Shown: positions 8,169 to 14,904 of the stretch, piece by piece
Position numbering within the stretch: position 1 is the first letter of the stretch
Layout of the letters: every line of letters starts with the position of its first letter
From: Cytophagales bacterium
GTDB lineage: Bacteria > Bacteroidota > Bacteroidia > Cytophagales > Cyclobacteriaceae
DNA: 18,709 nucleotides
Direction of reading: 5' to 3'
Assembly (NCBI GenBank): GCA_003504855.1
Contig: DNZD01000299.1
Span: 1 to 18,709, forward strand
The notes under the pieces: model-generated
Told to the model about the DNA's origin: nothing
The model's database searches: none
The model's input: only the letters and a program-made list of their open reading frames with translations
Made by a program: the position numbers and the translations under genes

Positions 8169-8810
8169 TCATGCAATGCCATGGTGCATAACAAATGTGG
8201 TCAATTCTGCCACATTATGCACGCCGAGTTTTCTGAAAATATTCTTACGGTGCGTCTTCACTGTTTCTTCGGAGATAAAAATCCGCTCGCCGATCTCTGC
8301 GTTGCTGAGACCTTCCATAACCAGGCGAATGATTTGAAGCTCACGTTCACTGAGGCGCCATTCCTGTGCATCAGACTCCCGCTTAAAATCAGATATCCAG
8401 TCAAAGTACGATTTTCCACTGCTGACCCGCTCAATCGCGTTGATGAGGTCAATGGACCCTCGGCTCTTTAACAAACATCCGTCCGCCCCGGCTCTTAATA
8501 GCTGGTTGATGAATGTCTTTTCAGGATACATGGTAAGGATGATGACCCTGATTGCAGGAAATTGCTCTTTGATCATGGTGGTACACTGGATGCCATTGAT
8601 GACGGGCATATTGATATCCACGATCGCCAGTTCGGGTTGGTGTTTTCTGATAACGTCCAGGAACTGGCGACCATCATAGGCCACTCCCACCACTTCCCAT
8701 TCCTGTCTGGTCTTGAGAATTTCTTTCAGTCCATCCACAACAATCGGATGATCATCGGCGATGCAAATACGGAGGGGTTTATGGGTTTCCATGCGCAAGG
8801 GGGATTTCAA
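8169..8810 (-). CDS. NarL/FixJ-family response regulator (REC + LuxR HTH)
   Basis: A 213-aa DNA-binding response regulator. The receiver domain spans about 12-130 with the acidic pocket DD at 19-20, phospho-acceptor D65 in AIVDINMP, T93 and K115. The C-terminal LuxR/GerE helix-turn-helix covers about 153-210, including [18 protein letters not shown] and the recognition segment [17 protein letters not shown]. It overlaps the 3' end of the histidine kinase gene by 32 nt (14 nt if ATG 8792, METHKPLRI, is the true start). They are therefore almost certainly a cognate pair with coupled translation. Targets cannot be read from the sequence; the adjacent minus-strand genes are candidates. Confidence 0.95.
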   Translation of the reverse strand: MKSPLRMETHKPLRICIADDHPIVVDGLKEILKTRQEWEVVGVAYDGRQFLDVIRKHQPELAIVDINMPVINGIQCTTMIKEQFPAIRVIILTMYPEKTFINQLLRAGADGCLLKSRGSIDLINAIERVSSGKSYFDWISDFKRESDAQEWRLSERELQIIRLVMEGLSNAEIGERIFISEETVKTHRKNIFRKLGVHNVAELTTFVMHHGIA

Positions 8811-9585
8811 TAATAAATGTGCTGCCTGCAGACGAAGATTCGATCCTTAACTCACCGTGAAGGCTCTCTACCCGGCTTCGGATGTTGTGCAATCCCATCG
8901 ATTTCTTGCTTGCTGCCTGCACGTCAAACCCGATACCATTATCTTCAAAAATAATGGTGATTTCATCATGGACCTGGGTGATTTCAAAGCGAATAGCGGT
9001 GGCCTGGGCATGCTTCAGTGTATTGGTAAAAAGCTCCTGGACAATGCGATACATATTGAGCAATGTCTCCCCATCATCGGCTGATGGTTTGACATCCACA
9101 ATGGAGGTTACCTTAATTTTACCGGAATTGGTTACTGCCTCACATAATTGCTCCACTGCCGCCGAAAGTCCAAAATTGCGCAACGTGCTGGAATCAAGGC
9201 TATGTGCGATACGGCGTACTTCCACTGAAAGCCGCTCCACCAGGTTATTGATCCGGTAGTTCAAGCTGTTCATCTCGTGCGCCGAAGGACCCATCAAGAC
9301 CAGGTCACTGTAAATCTTCAAGGTTGCCAGCAGGTTGCTCAGGTTATCGTGGACGTCAGCCGCTACTCGTTTGCGCTCCTTTTCCTGCCCTTGAATCAAC
9401 GCATAGGCAGACAGCAATTCCTGCTTCTGCAACAACTTTTCAATTTCACGATAAGCCCTTTCCTTCTTCATCAGTTTCTTCTGAAACAAAAAGACAAAGA
9501 GGATAATCGCCATCAACATGATCAGCATGGAGGCAGTGCCCAGCACCAGGGTCATCAGATCATTTACTGCTGTCTCGCCAGCCAT
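8779..9585 (-). CDS. HisKA_3-type sensor histidine kinase with one membrane helix and no sensor domain
   Basis: From ATG 9585 the protein is 268 aa. A single membrane helix (about 12-34) is followed by a coiled-coil linker (about 38-68). The dimerisation/phosphorylation segment [14 protein letters not shown] has phospho-acceptor H79. The ATPase domain carries the N-box [10 protein letters not shown] (184-193), DNGIGFD (215-221) and GLHNIRSR (231-238). This is the NarX/DegS-like class that partners with LuxR-type regulators. There is virtually no extracytoplasmic or cytoplasmic input domain, so sensing probably depends on another protein. The polytopic membrane protein encoded just upstream, which overlaps this gene by 22 nt, is the obvious candidate. 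A longer TTG/GTG-type frame to 9642 would lie wholly inside that upstream gene and is less likely. Confidence 0.92.
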   Translation of the reverse strand: MAGETAVNDLMTLVLGTASMLIMLMAIILFVFLFQKKLMKKERAYREIEKLLQKQELLSAYALIQGQEKERKRVAADVHDNLSNLLATLKIYSDLVLMGPSAHEMNSLNYRINNLVERLSVEVRRIAHSLDSSTLRNFGLSAAVEQLCEAVTNSGKIKVTSIVDVKPSADDGETLLNMYRIVQELFTNTLKHAQATAIRFEITQVHDEITIIFEDNGIGFDVQAASKKSMGLHNIRSRVESLHGELRIESSSAGSTFIIEIPLAHGNP

Positions 9586-10205
9586 AGTCCGTAGCCTGCA
9601 ATAGTGTTTTTGACGATGGTAGAAACCGATTGGATCACCCAACCATTGTGAAAGAATCCTTTCGCTTCTTCAGATAAAATTCGTGAACCCAGAATATAGG
9701 TGAATAAAGATCCGGCAAAATAAATGAGAAATCCGGTGTTAATAACAAATAAGGGATGGGTGGGCAAATGAATGTTCTCCAGATCATCATATAATTTGTA
9801 CAGGTAGCTAAGACCCAGGCACAGCAAGAAAAGAATACCGAACGTCCAGGCAAATGAGTTAAACTGTTCCAAAGGCTCTATGAAGACAGAGTTGAATAAA
9901 AAGAGGATCACCAACAAAACAGTCACCCAACGTCTCGGGCCCTTTGAATAAGTAATCCTTGCATAGAACTCATACAACAGGATTACCTCCACCGCTGCGA
10001 GCAGATGATACGCAGGCATATTAAAAATGCCCATCTCGGATGTAATCAAGGTGCCGATCATGATGAATCCACTCAGGTAGAAGTACCAACTCAGTATTAT
10101 AAAGGGATGCTTCCTGGGCACCACGAACAAACACAAGATCACGGGAAAGAGCGCCGTGACGTCCGAAATCGATGAGACCCAGATGTTGAAGGACTCCAAA
10201 TCCAT
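9564..10205 (-). CDS. Polytopic membrane protein, possible sensory partner of the adjacent kinase
   Basis: A 213-aa, very hydrophobic protein with six or seven predicted membrane helices (roughly 10-28, 35-55, 63-82, 92-108, 118-137, 152-172 and 187-209). It has short loops and no catalytic motif, and I do not recognise a named family. Its 3' end overlaps the histidine-kinase gene by 22 nt. Since that kinase has one helix and no input domain, this protein may supply signal perception within the membrane; that role is inference from arrangement. The start codon (10205-10203) lies inside a strong RNA hairpin (see 10199-10225). It sits 44 nt downstream of the CPNLC protein on the same strand. 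Confidence 0.75.
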   Translation of the reverse strand: MDLESFNIWVSSISDVTALFPVILCLFVVPRKHPFIILSWYFYLSGFIMIGTLITSEMGIFNMPAYHLLAAVEVILLYEFYARITYSKGPRRWVTVLLVILFLFNSVFIEPLEQFNSFAWTFGILFLLCLGLSYLYKLYDDLENIHLPTHPLFVINTGFLIYFAGSLFTYILGSRILSEEAKGFFHNGWVIQSVSTIVKNTIAGYGLWLARQQ

Positions 10206-10225
10206 TCCTAAAGATAGGAAGGATT
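10199..10225 (-). promoter_or_regulatory. mRNA hairpin enclosing the start codon of the membrane-protein gene
   Basis: In the minus-strand transcript AATCCTTCCTA pairs with TAGGAA-(T)-GGATT across a four-base UCUU loop. This gives 11 base pairs with one bulged U, and that U is the middle base of the AUG start codon. The only SD-like AGGA is within the stem. Such a structure should restrict ribosome entry unless it is opened by upstream translation or a regulator. Confidence 0.5.
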
Positions 10226-10249
10226 CAAAGCCCTTCCATCCGGCCCAGA

Positions 10250-10669
10250 CTAATTACACAGGTTCGGACATGGTCGCGAGTCCGACAAGATCAAAGCGGG
10301 ACCAAGAGCAGATTTCGCTTTTGGATGAGCTCCCCTGGATTTATCGGTTGACGAATGATGAACCGGATCGGGGTAGTCGTGACCATCCCGTGTGACCGGA
10401 ACCACCAGAATATCCTTTTTACCATGAGTCTTTGAATGATAAATTCTAAGTCCATTGATGTGTTTGGAGGAATCCGTCTCGTGCAGGTTGTGCTGATCGA
10501 TGCGTGCCAACAACTCCTTGATTTTCGCCAGCCCAAGTACATGTCCAAAAACATGGTCAGGATGATCGTGTTTGGGTTGCGGCTTTCCTTCATCGCTGAA
10601 GTACGCAGCCAGGTTTGCTTTTGCGGTTGTGGCATCTATGAAGGTGCCGGTGTGGGTGATCTCTGTCAT
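10250..10669 (-). CDS. Small His-rich protein with C-terminal CPNLC motif, function unknown
   Basis: A 139-aa protein with no signal peptide or membrane helix. The N-terminal half has a His/Asp-rich stretch (KHDHPDHVFGH, 33-43). A middle beta-rich block follows, HINGLRIYHSK then KKDILVVPVTRDG (70-96). It ends ILSDSRPCPNLCN, with C134 and C138 at the extreme C-terminus. I associate this layout (GLRIY block, ILVV block, terminal CPxxC) with uncharacterised Bacteroidota proteins, but cannot name a domain. The terminal CxxxC could bind metal or be modified; that is speculation. It lies between the holin-like gene (61 nt) and the membrane protein of the two-component unit (44 nt), so it bridges the two groups. 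The start ATG 10669 is the only good one. Confidence 0.72.
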   Translation of the reverse strand: MTEITHTGTFIDATTAKANLAAYFSDEGKPQPKHDHPDHVFGHVLGLAKIKELLARIDQHNLHETDSSKHINGLRIYHSKTHGKKDILVVPVTRDGHDYPDPVHHSSTDKSRGAHPKAKSALGPALILSDSRPCPNLCN

Positions 10670-10730
10670 GGGTTATGTTGATTTGGATGGTGCCTACTCT
10701 GTTAAAGGTTTTCAGCGTCCCCTCTTGGTT

Positions 10731-11240
10731 TCAGGATTTTTCGTTTCGCAGGTTTTGATGCATGGAACTGATGATATCGGTCTTGGTGGCACTTCCCTGG
10801 CTGGAGCCGAAATAATAACTGTAGATCTGGGAGAGAATTCCACTCAGAACGCCCAATACGTAGAGGATGATCTCCTTCTTGTCCGTATCATCCGGTTTCT
10901 TCCACTCCCCGAACATCAGCCAGGCAAATAATGCAAAGCACAAGAGGGTGCCACCCAACGCAAGGAAAGCAGACACATTCTTTGAAAGCCGGCTTGCCGT
11001 GGCACTGGTCTCCACCGCCGCATTACTAGCGCGCGCCGAAGCCACATCGCCGAGCATGGCCTTACGCTCTTCCAGGGATAGGTTAGCCATGTCCAGCTCA
11101 AACTGCCGCTCCGCCTTCTTCATCTCCATTTCCAATTGCATCTTCTCAGCCTTGGTCGTTACTACTTTGTCGAGCACCTTGCCAACAGAATTGACCAGTT
11201 CACTGGAACCTCCGGAAAATAGGTCTTTGATAAATCCCAT
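10731..11240 (-). CDS. Holin-like membrane protein (GTA_holin_3TM type)
   Basis: From ATG 11240 the protein has 169 aa. An N-terminal amphipathic and coiled-coil-like region (about 14-60, MQLEMEMKKAERQFELDMAN) is followed by two strong membrane helices (about 88-111 and 122-144) and a conserved-looking tail YYFGSSQGSATKTDII (142-156). This organisation matches the 'holin of 3TMs' family known from phages and gene-transfer-agent release, where the holin lets an endolysin reach the cell wall. The longer frame to 11390 overlaps the muramidase gene and its extra residues are not convincing. The start lies 7 nt downstream of the GH108 stop codon, so the two genes form an endolysin-holin pair in one transcript. 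The family call rests on motif recognition; pore formation is inferred. Confidence 0.75.
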   Translation of the reverse strand: MGFIKDLFSGGSSELVNSVGKVLDKVVTTKAEKMQLEMEMKKAERQFELDMANLSLEERKAMLGDVASARASNAAVETSATASRLSKNVSAFLALGGTLLCFALFAWLMFGEWKKPDDTDKKEIILYVLGVLSGILSQIYSYYFGSSQGSATKTDIISSMHQNLRNEKS

Positions 11241-11247
11241 ATCGGTA

Positions 11248-11778
11248 TTAGTTATTGATAGCCCTTGATATCCAACCAAAAAAGTATTTCTGACTTGTCG
11301 GACGTTTGTGCACAATGCCCACATAACGGACAACTTTGGCAACCGTAAATGCCGCCAGAAAAAACTCAGGATCCATGGTATTAATGGCATTCACGGTGCC
11401 GGGACCAATTACGCCATCGGGGTTAACACCCACTACATGCTGGGCCAGCGTCGAACTGGTAGCCACACCCGTGTTTACGGCAAAATCGAACACCGAAAAT
11501 GCGACATGGTCGTTGTCAATCTGGTCGCCTTGTACGCGGTCCCAGAAATTACTGCGGTAGAAATCACGGATCTTCGTCTGCAAGTCCATGTTCTTGTCCA
11601 TACTCAGTGGAAAGCCCGGTTGGAGCTTCATGGCATCCACGATCGGCCACCCTTCCCAGGTGCTGAATATCCGGCGCGCCACGCCACGATATGTTTCACC
11701 TCCGGGATCATCCGGATCATTGACGTACCCTCCTTCATTGAGGAGTGTTCGCTGCAAAGCCGCTTCAAAAGATGCCAT
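11248..11778 (-). CDS. GH108-family peptidoglycan muramidase (endolysin-like)
   Basis: A 176-aa protein of glycosyl hydrolase family 108, which cleaves the glycan strands of peptidoglycan as a lysozyme-like N-acetylmuramidase. The catalytic motif NEGGYVNDPDDPGGET (14-29) has catalytic E15 and is followed by RGV. DFAVNTG (98-104) is the second conserved block. The C-terminal part contains the peptidoglycan-binding repeat DGVIGPGTVNAIN (121-133). There is no signal peptide, as in holin-dependent endolysins. It begins 3 nt after the stop of the astacin-like protease gene and ends 7 nt before the holin-like gene, so translation of all three is probably coupled. No phage head, tail or packaging genes accompany it, which makes ordinary prophage lysis less likely. 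Confidence 0.9.
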   Translation of the reverse strand: MASFEAALQRTLLNEGGYVNDPDDPGGETYRGVARRIFSTWEGWPIVDAMKLQPGFPLSMDKNMDLQTKIRDFYRSNFWDRVQGDQIDNDHVAFSVFDFAVNTGVATSSTLAQHVVGVNPDGVIGPGTVNAINTMDPEFFLAAFTVAKVVRYVGIVHKRPTSQKYFFGWISRAINN

Positions 11779-11781
11779 GGT

Positions 11782-12609
11782 TCAGGGTTTTGGATAAATC
11801 TTTGCGATGAACGCCTTGTCCTTTTCAGATAAATGATAATTCATCGGTGTGCCAACATGGTTCCTGAAAAGTTCGGCCGGGAACTGATACAACATAATCG
11901 AGTGTCTGTCGAAGATGGTTTCGTTGATTCCCCGGGGCGAGTACTTCTGCAGGATGTTGGCGTCGATGGTGGCCCTGTCCCAGTTGTTGGGTGGGCCTGA
12001 AAACTGGGCGTAAACTTTAGCTTTGTCCCACTGCAGGTTCTCGGTGGGTGACTGATGCTCGTGTACGCAACCAAGGGCGTGACCAAATTCGTGAACCACT
12101 ACCCGCTCATATTCGCGGTCATCGGTATCATCCTTTAGCCAGCCAAAATTCATGGTAGCCTTGTTCCTGGGGAAATATTGTGCATTCAAGGCATCTCTTC
12201 CTACAGCCGACCATGAGCCAGTATCAGCCTTAAAGGAGATCCGGATTACTTCATCCTTCGTCGTGACAAATGACAAATGAATGTTTGCGTACTGCTCCCA
12301 AATTTTCGCCTTGTGAATCACCTTCGCGCGTTGCACGTCTGAGCCATCCAGAAACCTGCACTTCAATGTAGAACCTGCCGGCCAGGCCTTGGACGTAATA
12401 ATGGCCATGTGCTGTGCCGGCACTACCCCCATGGGGTCAATACCCTCGAATGCAGCGCGTAAAGATTTTGCACCCATTGATTTGAGCACAACCGACTTGT
12501 GCATCTCATGGAGGACGGCTTCGGGCGAATCCTTTTCCAGCGGAATAATCCGATCATAGCAAATCCGCAGAGCCGGATTTGCCTTTGAGGTGATCTTCTT
12601 CATGAACAT
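11782..12609 (-). CDS. Astacin-like zinc metalloprotease (M12A-type metzincin)
   Basis: A 275-aa protease. The extended metzincin zinc motif HEFGHALGCVHEHQSP begins at H173 (ligands H173, H177, H183; catalytic E174), and the Met-turn is SIMLYQFP (237-244, M239), the expected spacing for astacins. Residues 1-80 precede the catalytic domain and may be a propeptide. This region contains no hydrophobic segment, so no classical signal peptide is seen, although the family normally works outside the cell. The start at ATG 12609 (or M3 six bases later) is the only sensible one. It lies 66 nt downstream of the aspartic protease and 3 nt upstream of the GH108 gene. Protease class is firm; export route and substrate are unknown. 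Confidence 0.9.
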   Translation of the reverse strand: MFMKKITSKANPALRICYDRIIPLEKDSPEAVLHEMHKSVVLKSMGAKSLRAAFEGIDPMGVVPAQHMAIITSKAWPAGSTLKCRFLDGSDVQRAKVIHKAKIWEQYANIHLSFVTTKDEVIRISFKADTGSWSAVGRDALNAQYFPRNKATMNFGWLKDDTDDREYERVVVHEFGHALGCVHEHQSPTENLQWDKAKVYAQFSGPPNNWDRATIDANILQKYSPRGINETIFDRHSIMLYQFPAELFRNHVGTPMNYHLSEKDKAFIAKIYPKP

Positions 12610-12675
12610 CTAATGTCTTGGGCCTACTCTTCTTCGGATTTTCGGCGTCCTCCGTTCGACAAGTATTATTCTCAC

Positions 12676-13899
12676 TTACACCTGTCTCTTGATGCTGGCA
12701 AATTTTATTACGCCGGTCCGACTGGCCGACCGGTCGAAAATCGTATAGTAGTTATTCAACAAGGGTAAACCGAAAATGGACTGCACCCCTTCAGGACCAA
12801 TCTGGAACACGGCTCGTCCAGGTGCCGGGTAGTTGACCTGCCAGTAGGTGTCCGGTCTGACAGTGAGCAGCGCATCCTTATGGACACCTTCAAATCTGAA
12901 GTGAACGTCAGGCCAATCTTCAAGGTCTAATTCACTTACAGGCACGCTGCCCTTCTGCTGAGCCAGATGGATGAGGCGTGAAAAGGCAGGATTCAATGAA
13001 TCCAATGAATCGGTTATAGCGTGGTACACATCACTTGCGAGTGCGAGATAGCTGGTGCCACTGTCGATGATTGAATTTGACACCTGGTAGGGAGCCAAAT
13101 GGACCGGCAGTTCCCTGGCCTGAATGATGCGGCCCTCTCCGACCTGCACGGTCCTGAGATGCGTATTGTAGTATACATCGTGTAACACCTTCACCTCGGT
13201 GAACGGACCTGCGTACAAGTCATGTTGCTCTTCCCCGCCACCTAAAATAAAGTAACCTTGATTTAGCGGATCTGTTGCCACCCGTTCGCTGATATGCACC
13301 CAGGAACGAAGCGTGTAGAAGGCAAACTTGTTGGCTACGAGACCAAGCCTTTCAATTTCATCAAAGTAGGGTTCTATGGAGATTGAAGGAATGTTCTGTT
13401 TATTCACTAACCCACCAAACTGCACGAGGAATTTTTTAAAGCTATGCGCCGGAAATGACCAGGGATACGTGGCAGGAGGAGAAATGTGATGACGATAGAA
13501 ATAACCGGAAAAATCGTAGGCGTTGTTCAGCACATGGTAGGCAAGTCCCAGAATACCATCCACGCCTGTGAAGCTCCCGTGCTGCTGAATATCAATGATG
13601 GCTACAGGTGTTCGTGGGAGGGTGATTTCATGTTCATCGATACCCATGCGCAAACTTGTTTTTACCACCGGACCTGCCCATCCACCAGACCCATACTGGA
13701 TTAATTGCGCCAATGGGGTGGGTTTTAGGTGAGCATCAAGCGTGGGGTCGTATGCCGATGGCGTGACCGCGAGGGTACTACTGCCGGTGTCCAGAATAAC
13801 ATTGGCCACCCTGCCCTGACTTCCGACTCTTATTCTTACCGTGTAGTCGTTTCCATCATAGATATTAGTTATGGGAATACGAACGGAAGGCTTTGTCAT
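12676..13899 (-). CDS. Pepsin-like aspartic protease (family A1) without signal or propeptide
   Basis: A 407-aa bilobal aspartic protease of the pepsin type. The first catalytic triplet DTGSS is at 37-41, the flap tyrosine is probably Y69 in QYGSGGWAG, GILGLAY is at 115-121, and the second catalytic motif DSGTS is at 279-283. The C-terminal FGLPLLNNYYTIFDR is the usual A1 'G-x-x-F-L-R-x-Y-x-V-F-D' region. The family is mainly eukaryotic; bacterial members exist but are scarce. The mature fold starts almost at the N-terminus (PITN-Y-YTVRIRVG), so there is neither signal peptide nor N-terminal propeptide. The start ATG 13899 is preceded by a good promoter. It is the first gene of a run that continues with a metalloprotease, a muramidase and a holin-like protein. 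Confidence 0.92.
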   Translation of the reverse strand: MTKPSVRIPITNIYDGNDYTVRIRVGSQGRVANVILDTGSSTLAVTPSAYDPTLDAHLKPTPLAQLIQYGSGGWAGPVVKTSLRMGIDEHEITLPRTPVAIIDIQQHGSFTGVDGILGLAYHVLNNAYDFSGYFYRHHISPPATYPWSFPAHSFKKFLVQFGGLVNKQNIPSISIEPYFDEIERLGLVANKFAFYTLRSWVHISERVATDPLNQGYFILGGGEEQHDLYAGPFTEVKVLHDVYYNTHLRTVQVGEGRIIQARELPVHLAPYQVSNSIIDSGTSYLALASDVYHAITDSLDSLNPAFSRLIHLAQQKGSVPVSELDLEDWPDVHFRFEGVHKDALLTVRPDTYWQVNYPAPGRAVFQIGPEGVQSIFGLPLLNNYYTIFDRSASRTGVIKFASIKRQV

Positions 13900-13918
13900 T
13901 TAGAATTTGGAAGGCCAG

Positions 13919-13949
13919 CAAAACTTAAAACCACCATCTACTTAGGCAA
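13919..13949 (-). promoter_or_regulatory. Bacteroidota-type promoter of the protease/lysis cassette
   Basis: On the minus strand TTG (13949-13947), 19 nt, then TAAGTTTTG (13927-13919), the TAnnTTTG element with one extra T. The same geometry occurs upstream of the barrel gene at 6897. The expected start site is near 13912, about a dozen nt before ATG 13899. Confidence 0.6.
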
Positions 13950-14094
13950 TACCTATGGGAAGGGATCGTACTACCGTGCTGAGGGTATTCCTGAAGTCCC
14001 GAATTCCGGGCCTGTCCACACTGAAGGGTGGTGCAGGATACCGAAAAATGAAATGAAGTTTTTAGTTAGATTAGGGTAACAAACCCAAAAATTT

Positions 14095-14679
14095 ATGAAG
14101 AAGCCCCTATTGAGCATTTTTCTTTCCTTAGTAGTGTTTGGTGCCAATGCCCAGATTTCCCGTGGCAGTTTTTTACTGGGTGGCAGTATTGGCTTTAACT
14201 CCATGAGTTCCAAGTACATTTCCAATGGCGTAACGACGCCGCAGGGTACAACAACAACGTTTAGCGTTATTCCTCAGGCTGGTTACTTTTTATCAGACCA
14301 AATTGCCGCAGGAATCGGATTAACAATCAATAGTATTTCCTACAAGGCTAACGGTGCCTCCACCAGTTTGAACAGCTCCCGATTTCTATTTTCACCTTTT
14401 GTCAGGTACTATTTTCCTCCAAAGGTCTACTTCCAGGGAGGGGTGGATATAGGATCTGCCTCCGCATCATCAACCGGAAATGGTGGGAGCACCACCAATT
14501 CACTTTTTGGATGGACCCTGCTTGCTGGCTATCCTGTATTTCTCAATGAATCGATTGCCATTGAACCACAATTGGGATACAATTCGCTGACCAACAAAAT
14601 AGACGCTGGTAACAAGACTACAGATGGAAACTTCTTTATCCGGGTGGGATTTCAAATCTACTTTCGCCCGGGAAAGTAA
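14095..14679 (+). CDS. Small outer-membrane beta-barrel protein (OmpA/OmpW-like barrel)
   Basis: A 194-aa protein with a typical signal peptide (MKKPLL..., cleavage after about ANA at residue 20). It is built of about eight amphipathic strands, for example GSFLLGGSIGFNSMSS, FSVIPQAGYFLSDQIAAGIGL, RFLFSPFVRYYF and WTLLAGYPVFL, and ends in a strand with aromatic residues, FFIRVGFQIYF. This matches the generic Bacteroidota 'outer membrane protein beta-barrel' family of unknown function. It is divergent from the protease cassette, with 195 nt between the two start codons. I found no convincing TAnnTTTG element for it. Co-regulation with the divergent cassette is possible but not shown. Confidence 0.82.
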   Translation: MKKPLLSIFLSLVVFGANAQISRGSFLLGGSIGFNSMSSKYISNGVTTPQGTTTTFSVIPQAGYFLSDQIAAGIGLTINSISYKANGASTSLNSSRFLFSPFVRYYFPPKVYFQGGVDIGSASASSTGNGGSTTNSLFGWTLLAGYPVFLNESIAIEPQLGYNSLTNKIDAGNKTTDGNFFIRVGFQIYFRPGK

Positions 14680-14717
14680 CGGACAAGTTCAATTGAATCA
14701 TTTATAGGAACTCACTG

Positions 14718-14737
14718 TACCCAGGAATCATTGGGTA
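14718..14737. repeat. Inverted repeat TACCCA-N8-TGGGTA
   Basis: Perfect 6-bp inverted repeat 38 nt after the barrel gene stop. It could be a weak hairpin ending that transcript, but no T run follows directly (TAGATTTTAC), so an operator role for the next gene is equally possible. Confidence 0.4.
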
Positions 14738-14781
14738 TAGATTTTACTTTGCTCTAAACGGATCGGGGCCCTGCTTAAAAC

Positions 14782-14845
14782 TGTTCATTTTTGAACATCT
14801 TTGTACAAAAGAGGCCACTTCATTGCCCGAAAACCCCATTTTCGG
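14782..14845. promoter_or_regulatory. Cluster of dyads upstream of the sigma-54 regulator gene
   Basis: Three perfect symmetric elements: TGTTCA-TTTT-TGAACA (14782-14797), TTTGTACAAA (14800-14809) and CCGAAAA-CCCCA-TTTTCGG (14827-14845). A further palindrome TTCAATTGAA (14688-14697), in the context GTTCAATTGAATC, resembles the first dyad (GTTCA...TTGAA). Their position upstream of a candidate sigma-54 promoter suits activator-binding sites; binding is inferred only. Confidence 0.4.
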
Positions 14846-14858
14846 ACACCCTGAGCAC

Positions 14859-14874
14859 TGGCACAGTTTTTCCA
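14859..14874 (+). promoter_or_regulatory. Candidate sigma-54 (-24/-12) promoter of the NtrC-type regulator
   Basis: TGGCAC (14859-14864), five bases, then TTCCA (14870-14874). The consensus is TGGCAC-N5-TTGCW, so the -24 box is perfect and spacing correct, with one mismatch at the usually conserved G of the -12 GC pair. The expected transcript start near 14885 is about 20 nt upstream of the GTG start codon. Confidence 0.45.
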
Positions 14875-14904
14875 CTATAAAAGGCAACCGTAAACCTATT
14901 CCCC

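Noticed and set aside
10867..11268. 133-aa plus-strand frame opposite the holin-like gene
   Set aside because: Shadow of the minus-strand holin-like frame, which has coherent membrane helices and a conserved-looking tail.
10731..11778. Prophage remnant based on the endolysin-holin pair
   Set aside because: No integrase, capsid, tail or packaging gene occurs anywhere in the window, and the flanks are proteases and a two-component system. A domesticated phage origin of the pair remains possible.
11308..11832. 174-aa plus-strand frame opposite the GH108 gene
   Set aside because: The minus-strand frame has catalytic and binding motifs of GH108; this frame has none and extends into the next gene.
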